Assembly: GCA_002811675.1 (NCBI GenBank)
Contig: PDIM01000009.1
Location: 22,165-85,560 of the forward strand
Direction: 5' to 3'
Length of the DNA: 63,396 bases
From: Ichthyosporea sp. XGB-2017a
Lineage: Eukaryota > Opisthokonta > Ichthyosporea
Under the pieces are notes generated by a model, which saw only the letters and a program-made list of their open reading frames with translations, was not told where the DNA came from and ran no database searches. This document shows, in pieces, positions 1 through 10,613 of the stretch. Every line of letters starts with the position of its first letter. Position 1 is the first letter of the stretch. The position numbers and the translations under genes are program-made.

Positions 1-162
1 GAGAAGCAAATGCCCCCCAAAGGCTCTATTTTATTCTTTGAACCATACCAAAGGACCTGGGGTACATTAGGGACCCTGGAAGGCCTCCCAAGTGATTTAC
101 TCGACAAGATTTTTCATCGGCGACTATGCCGACGGCCGATATACTCCTCGGAAAGGTTTTAG
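1..162 (+). CDS. Possible 3' end of a gene cut by the window edge
   Basis: Frame 1 is open from the first base to a TAG at 160-162, giving 53 residues. The stretch includes LPSDLLDKIF, which resembles the start of an F-box (LPxDLLxxIF). Nothing else supports coding: there is no downstream polyadenylation signal close by and the frame is short enough to be chance. If real, it is the C-terminal exon of a plus-strand gene whose body lies to the left. The F-box reading is a guess from ten residues. Confidence 0.3.
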   Translation, partial: EKQMPPKGSILFFEPYQRTWGTLGTLEGLPSDLLDKIFHRRLCRRPIYSSERF

Positions 163-829
163 GGGTCGCTGTGATACCACCGCTCTAATGTACCAGACCT
201 TGCTATGGGCGAGTACCCCTTCCTCGTCAAATCTCAATCAATCCTCACCCCTATTCCCGCGGTGCTAACAGCTGCTCCAAGGAGTGGAGCCAGTCACAGC
301 CACACACGTACACTCCTACTTCTCCTGGCATAACCCTAGATGATGATGATACTCCTGCACGCAACTCACAACTCTGGCCCTTTGTCCTAATAACGCCCTT
401 GCCCCTTGGCTAATGGCTTGCCCCTTGCTCTCCTTGTTGCTCCTCTCTGTCAAGGGCCAAGGAGCGTCGGCCCTCCCTCCTGAAACATAAACACGTGCCA
501 ACCTGTCAAGTCACAAATATCAACACTAACCAATCCACCACCGTCCACCTCCCTCCCACTAATAGACATAGTCCTCCTCCACCCTCCAAATCTCCACCCT
601 TCTTTGCTTGTTGTAATCTTTTATTTCCCCCACTCTCGCCTTACACTCTGATATTGACTGTAGCGTCCGCTAAGCTGCATGTCACGAATCACCAACCGTG
701 CTGATACTCCCGTGGCCGTTATTTACTGTGCTCCCAAAGATCCCAGGCTAGGTCCAGAGGACACATTTCTCACTTCTAATTACCATTCCTGCCTTTTCTC
801 GCACAGTAGGGGCCGCTCTAGATTGTAAC
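163..829. other. Intergenic, upstream of CHK1
   Basis: No convincing coding frame. The stretch is rich in C/T runs and presumably holds the CHK1 promoter and leader. No clear TATA box or repeat was seen. Confidence 0.5.
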
Positions 830-2872
<2,043 letters not shown>

Positions 2873-2999
2873 AATAAATATCAAAAACAGACTGGTGCTT
2901 GAAGATAAAAGACAATAGAATTGCCAAGTTGACTTTCTTATACTATTAAAAATTCTCATACGCCCAAGAACCAAACACGAGCCTCTACGTCAACTTTAT

Positions 3000-4556
3000 T
3001 TAAAGAAGCACAACCCCAATATCACCCGGAGTGCTTGAAGGGCATTTGTAATTGTACATATAATAGTGAAGATCACCATCACCGACGCCGAAATCAAGCT
3101 CCTCCAAAATGCTACTATTCTCCATCAAGTCCAAAGAGTTAAATACATCGTAGCCTTTACTCCTGGCAACAATCAGGGCATCTTTCATCAACTTTTCGTA
3201 GGCTACCTTCGTTGACACATTATAGAAGGAGTACGCCGCATAAAGCATGTTATGCTCCGGATGCCGGCAGATTGTAGAGTTTAGAGTATAGAAACTAAAA
3301 AAGTCTGTGATTTCACCTGTTTCCGTATCTTCAACAACATAGCTGGTAATGACCTGGTCCCGTGGCAAAAACCAGTGAAGAACTTCCTCAATGCTGTCAA
3401 AAAGAGCGCTAACTCTGTATTTCTGCAAGTTTGTAGTAAGAAGCTTATGCACACCAAGCCCATCTTCCTTTTTCATTGGTCTAATGCCTCGAACGCGGGT
3501 CTCTTCGGGCAATCTAAAACGCAAAAAAAAAATATAAAAGTGTAAGCCAACATAGTAACAATACTGATACTACAATCACCTAGAAATACACTTTGCGTGA
3601 AGTCAAACTTACCTGTACTTTCGAATAGTCTGGGCCATTGTTCTGTCCCTTGGCATCGGAGAGAATCCAATGTCAATAAGCTTTTTCGGATTAAGATTTC
3701 TATGCCAATATTTACATGTCGTAAATGGAGTTGGAAGATACACCCCGGCAGTATACAGGGCTTGAAACACTCCCTTCAAGTGAACCCTTCGAGTCACTTC
3801 CTTAATAAGAACAGGAGCCAGCCTTTTACTTCTAAGTTTCTTTAGCACACACAAAAAGTTAATCTCTGTCATCTTGACAGAACTATCACCGACCCTTACA
3901 TGAGCCGGAGTGCCACTAATAAACCCAACAAGCTTTTTCGATGTTGAAACACGTACGCCAATATGCCAATCTTTAATAAAGCCCGGTGGCTGAAGAGCCC
4001 ACTTCAAGAACGCGGGAGAATACGCAAATCTGAACATATTGTCGTCATCCTCTACATAATTTTTGTTCAGCAAAGTATAAAGCTCTAACAACTCATTTTC
4101 CTTGTCAATATCAATTACACACCACTCATAGCCATTTGGCAGATTATACGGCTCCTGCTGAATATTTTCGTTGTCAGGCTCAATGGGTCCTAAATATCAT
4201 GTCAACACAGGATATGTAAGTACACTTCAACAATTCTGTTACAAAAAGGTCTATTGTAAAACTGATCACGAAACCACAAAGCAACAATCTTAATACCCAC
4301 CATAGTCTGTAACCACGCCACCTAACTGAGGGACTGGCTGAGTTTCCCAGAACTTGTACTCTTTGTTGCTAGCTATAGCTTCTTCTGCGCTTTTGACTGA
4401 TCCTACGTGCCTAGATCCTGTTCCTTGACTCGGTGCCATCATGGCCTTAAGCTTTTCGAACATTTCCAAACTTTCGGCATCTGGTACACCCTTTCCAACG
4501 CCTTCTTGGGCGGGAATACTCTCTTTCGATTTCTTCTTATCCTTTTTGGGGGGCAT
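3000..4556 (-). CDS. NMT1: Glycylpeptide N-tetradecanoyltransferase (N-myristoyltransferase)
   Basis: Transfers myristate from myristoyl-CoA to N-terminal glycines of proteins, in the cytosol and at ribosomes. Three exons, 4556-4301, 4189-3613 and 3513-3000, give 448 residues; introns are 111 and 99 bp. A lysine-rich N-terminus ([10 protein letters not shown]) matches the ribosome-targeting tail of animal NMTs. Family blocks include [72 protein letters not shown] and [18 protein letters not shown]. The C-terminal leucine carboxylate acts as the catalytic base in this family, and the protein here ends in Leu. The AATAAA signal on this strand (3000-2995) begins within the stop codon. Identification is firm. 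Confidence 0.97.
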
Positions 4557-5094
4557 TGCGAACCTTTACAAGACGACAATTAGTTCTAGATTTGAAGGAT
4601 TAACAGCAGCAGAGAGGGGTTGTTGTTGTTTTTTGTGAATGAAAGAGACGAGGAGTAGTTGAGAGTGTCGGGAAAGAGGGAGGGGCAACAAACGGAAGGA
4701 GAGGGAAGGAGGGGGTGCCCGGTGTAGGGTTAGACCAATGCTAGGTGTTTGGTGGATTATCCCATGCGGATGCCTACATCATGATCGATCAGCTGTAGCT
4801 GCTGTTGCATGTGCTGCTCCTTGTGATGGGCAGGTGATCTGGGTAGGGGGCTGGTGAGTGTGTGTGTATTCTTCCTCCTTTATTTCCTTCTGCAGCTTAT
4901 CTTCTCCCTCCTCTTCCAGTAACCACTGTAGCACCAATCTCCTCCTTACTACCCTCCCAGAGAAAGGGTATGTACCTATAAGAAACATTCCTGTCCTTGA
5001 TTCTCTCCTCCACCATAACTTTTAATTAACATAGTACCACGATACTCAAGGAAGACTCCCATTTCTTACTGTAGACTTACCCATACACTGAATA
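4557..5094. other. Divergent promoter region NMT/HMBS
   Basis: 538 bases between the start codons of two divergent genes. It contains G-rich and CT-rich tracts but no coding frame or repeat that I recognise, and probably serves as a shared promoter. Confidence 0.5.
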
Positions 5095-6063
5095 ATGCAG
5101 CAAGAAACAAACTCACAGATTGTGCGCGTAGGCACAAGAAAAAGCAAGTTGGCACTGATGCAAACTAATATCATTGTAGACAAACTGCAGGCAAGTCATC
5201 AATCGTATAAATTTGAGATTGTAACAATGGAAACGATTGGGGATAAAATTTTGGATGTTGCCCTTTCCAAGATTGGGGAAAAGAGTTTGTTTACAAAAGA
5301 GCTTGAAGTGGCACTCGAGGCAGGGGCTGTGGATATGATTGTTCACTCTTTGAAGGATCTTCCTACCCACTTACCGGATAATATGGCAATTGGACTAATG
5401 AATAAGAGAGACAGCCCGTACGATTGTGTTCTTTTCCACCCGAAGCACCGTAACACAGTCAAGTGTATAGGAGACCTTCCTGAGGGAAGTGTAATTGGCA
5501 CTAGTTCTTTACGTCGAATTGCCCAGTTGAAACTCAAGTTCAAAAACTTGGATTTCAAAGACATTCGCGGAAACATACATACTAGGATCAGTAAGCTCGA
5601 AGATAAGAATGATTATGACGCCATTATCCTTGCAGAGGCAGGCCTTCAGAGAATGGGAATGTCGAATCGTATTGATGAAGTTCTTAACGACATGTATTAT
5701 GCCGTGAGCCAAGGATGTATTGCTGTGGAGCATAAAGAGAACGATGCTTTTATTGAGACATTGCTGAAGCCCCTCAAACATGAACAAAGTCTTTATGCTT
5801 GCTCTGCCGAAAGAGCCTATATGCGATTTTTAGAAGGAGGATGCAGTGTACCGTTGGGTGTTAAGTCGGAATTCTGTGAAGGGTCTTTGTTGCGTTTAAA
5901 CGGTCTAGTTGCTAACCTTGAAGGTACAGATAGCGTGACGGCCAGCGAAGAAGCCATAGTCCAGAGTGTGGAGGAAGCTGAAGCTCTCGGGCATGCTTTA
6001 GGAAAGCAAATGATGGCCCTTGGAGCAAAAAAGATTTTGGATGCGATACCTCGCTCTGCTTAG
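5095..6063 (+). CDS. HMBS: Porphobilinogen deaminase (hydroxymethylbilane synthase)
   Basis: Polymerises four porphobilinogens into hydroxymethylbilane in haem synthesis. The single exon encodes 322 residues, the usual length for the cytosolic enzyme. Family motifs run in order: VGTRKSKLALMQT near the start, KSLFTKELE, VHSLKDLPT, GTSSLRRIAQL, DIRGNIHTR, and LEGGCSVPLGV, whose Cys carries the dipyrromethane cofactor. There is no N-terminal extension, so neither plastid nor mitochondrial targeting is suggested; this fits a heterotroph. AATAAA at 6065-6070 lies one base after the stop, implying a very short 3' UTR. Confidence 0.97.
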   Translation: MQQETNSQIVRVGTRKSKLALMQTNIIVDKLQASHQSYKFEIVTMETIGDKILDVALSKIGEKSLFTKELEVALEAGAVDMIVHSLKDLPTHLPDNMAIGLMNKRDSPYDCVLFHPKHRNTVKCIGDLPEGSVIGTSSLRRIAQLKLKFKNLDFKDIRGNIHTRISKLEDKNDYDAIILAEAGLQRMGMSNRIDEVLNDMYYAVSQGCIAVEHKENDAFIETLLKPLKHEQSLYACSAERAYMRFLEGGCSVPLGVKSEFCEGSLLRLNGLVANLEGTDSVTASEEAIVQSVEEAEALGHALGKQMMALGAKKILDAIPRSA

Positions 6064-6143
6064 AAATAAAAAGTAAAAGACCAAGAAATGTATACAAGCA
6101 AGAAATCCTTTATTGAATAGGTTTATGGGCCAAACAGAGGACA

Positions 6144-6186
6144 GCGACCATCAGAACATTATACTCGCCCCAATTCTGATGGTCGC
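6144..6186. repeat. Perfect inverted repeat (13-bp arms, 17-base loop)
   Basis: GCGACCATCAGAA at 6144-6156 is the exact reverse complement of 6174-6186. It lies between HMBS and the 3' end of the minus-strand transcript described below, within the probable last exon of that transcript. As RNA it would form a stable hairpin. It could be an RNA-processing or 3'-end element, or part of a structured RNA; the sequence does not decide. Confidence 0.8.
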
Positions 6187-7158
6187 ACATACCAGTTATT
6201 CCAACCATCATCAATTTCCTACACAAATTCAAGAAAATATTTGGTAAATTATTATTAGTGTACTGACAAAGCAAAAGCTACAGTCAACTGCCCATTTACC
6301 ACTTATATAGCGCCCATTACTTCGACAAGAATTCAGGAAGTCATTCTCTCGTACACACAAAGAGCGCAAGCACAAAGTCACTAGAAATGACAGCGGCTTT
6401 AAATTATACTTGTGGAATGCTAGTGGGCAGTATCTTCACTATTCAATGAATATATAGGTAACTTACAATATTGTAACTTCACTCCAACGATTGGGTTTTC
6501 AGCTAAAGTCTGACAAGGAGAGAGCACGATGCTAAAAGGATAAACTTTAAAAAGTTAGACAATTGAGAAATATTTAAGAAAAATGTGTCTACTATGGGTA
6601 ATGCTCAAGAACGTGAAGATTTGCTCATCAAGCGACCTAATAGGAGACTTATCGTATTGGCACAACATATTTGACTTGGAGAGTAGCACTGATGTATAAA
6701 ATATACACTAAAACCAAGCTTCGATAGGGCCGTAAAATCTCAAAACAGTAACACAATGAAACATACCTACAAATAAAAAGGAATAAAAAAATAAGTGTTA
6801 AAAAAAACTCACAAAATTAAAAAGCAAAACAAAAGGCATTCACCATAGGCTCAGACAGTATGAATAAAAGGTAAATCATTCCCCTGTACGCTTCCGATGG
6901 GTTCTCCGTCAAAAATGACGGTATCATCCGCAATACAGGGTAAGACGTGAATTTTTTGCATCCTAGCCTCCACATAACCACATGTTTGTTGCATATTATG
7001 CTTTACATACCTTCCACAACTAGCAGCATCTTTCAGAAGCAACAACAGGGACTCTCAATGGCTTTTAACATATCTAAAGGTCAAAATGTTGCAAAATCAA
7101 ATGGTCAGCAAACAGAGAGCTTACGTGAAAATAAGAATACATTACGTAAATGTATACA

Positions 7159-7261
7159 GCAGATAATATCAGGCGCCGCTTCTACTCATACTGCCACCCA
7201 GTTGTTAAGAAGGTGACATCGTACGGTAATTCCAATTTAAACGTCTCATCACATATTCTGC
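7159..7261 (-). ncRNA. C/D-box snoRNA, guide to the 18S 530-loop region
   Basis: On the minus strand, C box GTGATGA lies at 7252-7246 and D box CTGA at 7172-7169, 84 nt end to end. Flanking GCAGA (7261-7257) pairs with TCTGC (7163-7159) as a terminal stem. TGGAATTACCG at 7234-7224, just after the C box, is exactly complementary to CGGTAATTCCA, the universally conserved 18S rRNA 530-loop segment. It lies inside the inferred intron 7290-7074. The D' box after the guide is degenerate. An 11-base match alone could be chance; the boxes, stem and position carry the call. Confidence 0.55.
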
Positions 7262-7367
7262 CAATAAACCAATAGATTTGCTATACATACATTATCTAAA
7301 ATAAAAATAGAAAGCAATAACGAAAGTTTAGAAAAACTGCATTCGCTCCAATAACTACAAAGACAAG

Positions 7368-7437
7368 GGCCGTCATCTTAATCTATTGTTGTCCTCATTA
7401 CTAGGAACAGGTCTGCGATTATAACGATCACTCGGCC
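7368..7437 (-). ncRNA. Candidate C/D snoRNA like U25/snR56 (degenerate boxes)
   Basis: ATCGCAGACCTGTT at 7419-7406 (minus strand) pairs over 14 bp, with one G-U wobble, with the 18S segment AACAGGTCTGTGAT, the target of human U25 and yeast snR56. GGCCG (7437-7433) and CGGCC (7372-7368) form a terminal stem. C-like GTGATCG and D-like ATGA sit directly inside it. Both boxes deviate from RTGATGA and CTGA, so the call is weaker than its neighbours. It lies in the inferred intron 7466-7355. Confidence 0.42.
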
Positions 7438-7512
7438 ACATACAGTTAACCAAAATCAATACTCACCTTGCTACTTCATGTTGCAGAGGAGATTCGCTGG
7501 CAAAAAACAGGC

Positions 7513-7536
7513 AAAAAAAAAAAAAAAAAAAAAAAA
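7513..7536. repeat. Homopolymer A24 (T24 on the minus strand)
   Basis: A run of 24 A. Read on the minus strand it is part of the polypyrimidine tract before the acceptor at 7497 of the inferred host transcript. Confidence 0.9.
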
Positions 7537-7616
7537 CTCTACAAAAGGCAATTAAACGTTACATTAGAACCAAGAAGCTTTGTTGTACAACATAAACAAC
7601 TAGCCCAACTTGTCTT

Positions 7617-7733
7617 GGCCGAGTATACGAGTCAGATGAAAGCCCTGTCAAAGGCATATAATCACATACACACGAAGCATATAAGTTGACCGTCGTGAAA
7701 TTATGGGTCATCATATTTTAAAAACACTCGGCC
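7617..7733 (-). ncRNA. SNORD35: C/D-box snoRNA like U35/snR73 (large-subunit rRNA guide)
   Basis: A perfect C box ATGATGA at 7714-7708 and D box CTGA at 7635-7632 lie 83 nt end to end on the minus strand. An external 8-bp stem, GGCCGAGT (7733-7726) with ACTCGGCC (7624-7617), brings them together. TCACGACGGTC at 7698-7688, nine bases after the C box, is exactly complementary to GACCGTCGTGA in the conserved 3' domain of large-subunit rRNA. That is the segment targeted by human U35 and yeast snR73, and the spacing from the C box resembles U35. It sits inside the inferred 290-nt intron 7786-7497. The symbol is by guide similarity only. Confidence 0.6.
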
Positions 7734-7972
7734 ATAGACTAGAAGATCAACTCGTTACAGGAGCACATGGGAGTTTTCTTGCTTACCTTTTCTAAAAATT
7801 CCTGGAAAGATATACTTTCCCCTCAGTGGTTATTGTCAAGCTCATGATGCAGAGATTGAGAAAAGCAAATCTTCTCGACTCCACATGCACTCACCTCCAT
7901 ACAAATCCAGCACAGGCTCAATGAACAACAAGTGAAACACCGAGGGGTTGGAGCATGCTGTACGGTGGACAG

Positions 7973-7980
7973 TTTATATA
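7973..7980 (-). promoter_or_regulatory. TATA box of the minus-strand host transcript
   Basis: TATATAAA reads on the minus strand at 7980-7973. A start 25-30 bases downstream would fall near 7950, in a C/T-rich stretch. No other minus-strand gene starts nearby. Confidence 0.45.
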
Positions 7981-8271
7981 CCCCGAGCAGCTGGAGGGGC
8001 AGGGATATAGGAGCTGCTTGACTATACCATGTTATAGTGTGGCCACGAGGAGGAATAGTGTAGTACTTTCTATACTCTATAGCTACAGCCTATTATATAT
8101 ATCTCCCACATGGCAAAGATCCTTGGATACCTCACTCCTTCCAATACCCTACTCCAGTCTCTTGTATCTCTATGAATCCCCCCCCCCGGGCCCCTGCCCT
8201 CTCTCCCCCTCTCGCTCAGCTGGCCCCGTGTCCCCCCCGATCTCCCTCTCCTCCTCCTCTCTGCATAGGTG

Positions 8272-8291
8272 CTGTACTGTACTGTACTGTA
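8272..8291. repeat. Tandem CTGTA x4
   Basis: Four exact copies of CTGTA in the leader region of TOM40, next to C-rich runs. Function unknown. Confidence 0.9.
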
Positions 8292-8404
8292 GATGTTATT
8301 ATATCTCCCCCCCTCTCCCTGTCTCAGCTGTTTGTTCCAATATATCCTGCCTGCATCTCAAAACACAACAGACTGACTGGTATAGCAGATTGATATACAA
8401 CAAA

Positions 8405-9416
8405 ATGCAGAACCCAAATCCTTTGACTCAGGTCCTTCCTGAATCTCTCAAGCCAAAGGCTCAGGAGAAGCCCACTGTTGGCAATCCCGGAACGTTTGAA
8501 ACTCTCCACAAAGAGTGCAAAGACACTTTCGCCGTTCAGTATCTTATCGATGGGTGCAAAGTAGCTTTCAACAAGGGTGTGAGCCAGCATATGCAAACAT
8601 CTCATACAATTGGGCTTGGATCAACTTCTCAACCTCATTCATATCACTTTGGGGCTACTTACATGGGCAATAATCCACAGGACCCAAACCCAATTCTCGT
8701 TTCTGACATTGATACCGATGGAAATATGTTAGCACAAATTATCAACCGTTGGTCTGATGCGTTCATGACAAAAATTCAAACGAACAACCAGGGACAGCAG
8801 TGGATGCTTCAAATGGAAACTGAATACAAAGGGAGCGATTTCACTGCCAACTTGAAGGCCATTAACCCAGATATTGTCAACGAAACAGGGGCGTTTGTTG
8901 CCAGCTATTTGCAAAGCATGACCCCCAGCTTGGTAAGTTTGATGAAGAAATCTTTTCTTTTTGGTGATTAGTTGACTACAGGTCCTTATGCCATTTTTAA
9001 TTTTCATTGTTGTGCAAAACTAGTCTCTTGGGGCTGAAATCCTTTACAGATACGGAAACAAGCTTGAGGAAAGTCAGATTAACTTTGCTGGGCGATACAA
9101 GGCTGACAACTGGATTGCCAGTGGTAACATTTCCCAGACTGGTGTTGTCCAGGCCACCTATCACCACAAGGTAAACAACAAAGTTTCTTTTGCCGCTGAA
9201 TTTGAGACATCTCTTGCAACCAAAGAATCTATCGTCACTGTTGGGTATCAATACGATCTTAGACAGGCTACTGTTCGCGGGCAGATCGACACTGGATATG
9301 TCATCGCCGCTGTTTTGGAAAGCAAAATTGCCCCAGGTCTTTCTTTTCTCCTCACTGGAATGTTGGACCACACTAAAGATCAGGCTCGCTTTGGAATGGG
9401 TCTTCAAATGGGTTAG
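8405..9416 (+). CDS. TOMM40: Mitochondrial import channel Tom40
   Basis: Beta-barrel pore of the TOM complex in the mitochondrial outer membrane, through which nuclear-encoded precursors pass. Two exons, 8405-8932 and 9024-9416, with a 91-bp intron, encode 306 residues. The frame is open upstream to about 7955, but 8405 is chosen because the preceding translation is low-complexity leader. Porin_3-type signatures include TIGLGSTSQPHSYHFGATY, GNIxxTGVVQATYHHKV, SFAAEFETSL, VGYQYDLRQATVRGQID and a C-terminal FGMGLQMG beta-signal-like end. The N-terminus is rich in proline and polar residues, as usual for Tom40. It converges with the small gene that follows. Confidence 0.95.
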
Positions 9417-9676
9417 AAGTTGTAGCTATTATGAAATAGATTTTCATTGATCAGCTTGAAATCTCTGGCAAACCATTTTGCAGATGAAGGGTGAGGGCAT
9501 GTGTAAATGGAATAGTTTATTATTGTGTACCATGGGGCGAATTGGTTGCTTGGTTGGGAGACTTGCTGCAATGTTGGCAAACAGGTGACTTGATTCGACT
9601 AAATTGTTTTGAATAATTGTTGAAATAAAACGTCTGAGTTGAGAACTGTGTAGCGCGGCCGCATTGTATTGCTCTT

Positions 9677-10116
9677 TCATTTCGTGCCTTTTGGCATTGC
9701 CTTCTCAACAGCATGGTCAGAGGACGTTTCAATTTCCTCTTTCACACCAAGCTTCTCAATGGCACGACCAACAGACAGCTCAGCCTCTTTCAGAATATCA
9801 GTCCTTTGAAAATCATATATGCATACATTATGTCAATTAGGATATGTATAAGAAGATGGGCATTATAGAACACAAAAGCCACTTACATTTCCTCGTCGCT
9901 CATCATGCGTTCAATGATTTTCTTTTTAGGAATACCTTGCTCGTATTCCATAGCGTCTAATAAACATCTACCTCTTTCTTCACTTAGACTTCTTGCTTTA
10001 GAAAGGCTTCCATTCCGTTCCATTTCTAGTAAAATTTTCTTCTTCGCCCTCTCAAACACACCACTCATCTTCAAAGCCTTGGACGCTTCCGCTACATAGG
10101 CATTTTCCCCTGACAT
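9677..10116 (-). CDS. Small helical protein of unknown function
   Basis: Two exons, 10116-9887 and 9803-9677, join in phase (83-bp intron with GTAAGT donor) to a 118-residue protein rich in Lys, Glu and Ala and predicted to be helical. The segment SGVFERAKKKILLEMER loosely recalls the N-terminal helix of FOP/FOPNL centrosomal proteins. The LisH motif that should follow is not clear, so I do not assign it. No signal peptide or membrane segment. The clean splice and the in-frame stop support a real gene. Confidence 0.62.
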
Positions 10117-10613
10117 GGTGTGAGAGTACAGGCTGCGCAGTTGGAGAAGAACACGATCTGAGCCTTTCTGCGGAGGCAGTAGGTGGTATTATGTACAGAG
10201 AAAGCAGCTAATTCCAAGCAAACACGTTCTTGACATGATTTAAACACAGTTGTGTCCATATCCTGCCTGGTTTCTAATCCAGCGCTGTACACACTCCAGG
10301 TTCTCCCCCAACAGTCAAGTCAGTTTCAAACTACTCCATGGCACACAATAGATAGATAGCCCTATCCCTTTGTCCACCTGATAATTACCATGGCCCATGC
10401 TACAGTAGCCATGCGCCACCTATAGCTAGAGAGCTTGTATTAATAATTAATTATTATTATTATTTCCTTATTATACGGTTGATATTCTTAAATCTAGAAA
10501 CTGTGGGACTGCGACCCTTGCTTGCTAACGAACCTCGAAAAGTTCTGTGTGGATTGGTTGTCCGTTACGTGCTCCTTTAATTTCTTCTATCCATATTTAC
10601 CAAATCCCAAAGG
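10117..10613. other. Divergent intergenic region
   Basis: About 500 bases between a minus-strand small gene and importin-7/8. It includes an AT-rich TTAATAATTAATTATT stretch near 10440. No gene seen. Confidence 0.5.

Larger units (their letters stand above)
6110..7950 (-). ncRNA. Probable spliced non-coding snoRNA host transcript
   Basis: No long reading frame exists here, yet the minus strand has a TATA box (7980-7973) and good splice signals. Donors: GAG|GTGAGT at 7894, AAG|GTAAGC at 7786, AAG|GTGAGT at 7466, GTATGT at 7290, AAG|GTATGT at 7010, GTAAGT at 6466. Acceptors with pyrimidine tracts end at 7802, 7497, 7355, 7074, 6767 and 6219; the last has a CTAAT branch site. Three of the implied introns (7786-7497, 7466-7355, 7290-7074) each contain one snoRNA candidate. 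A minus-strand AATAAA lies at 6115-6110. This is the layout of animal snoRNA host genes such as UHG/GAS5. Exon joins are provisional and a short coding product is not excluded. A weaker C/D-like pair (C near 6429-6423, D at 6336-6333, 4-bp flanking stem) sits in the last intron. Confidence 0.5.

Noticed and set aside
6851-7045. Minus-strand frame of about 64 codons ending in a protein-like stretch
   Set aside because: It starts without ATG and lies in a region better explained as introns and exons of a non-coding host. A second frame of the same stretch is equally open, which argues against coding.
7202-7260. Protein-like short frame on the minus strand
   Set aside because: The same bases form a C/D snoRNA with boxes, stem and rRNA complementarity, so coding is unlikely.
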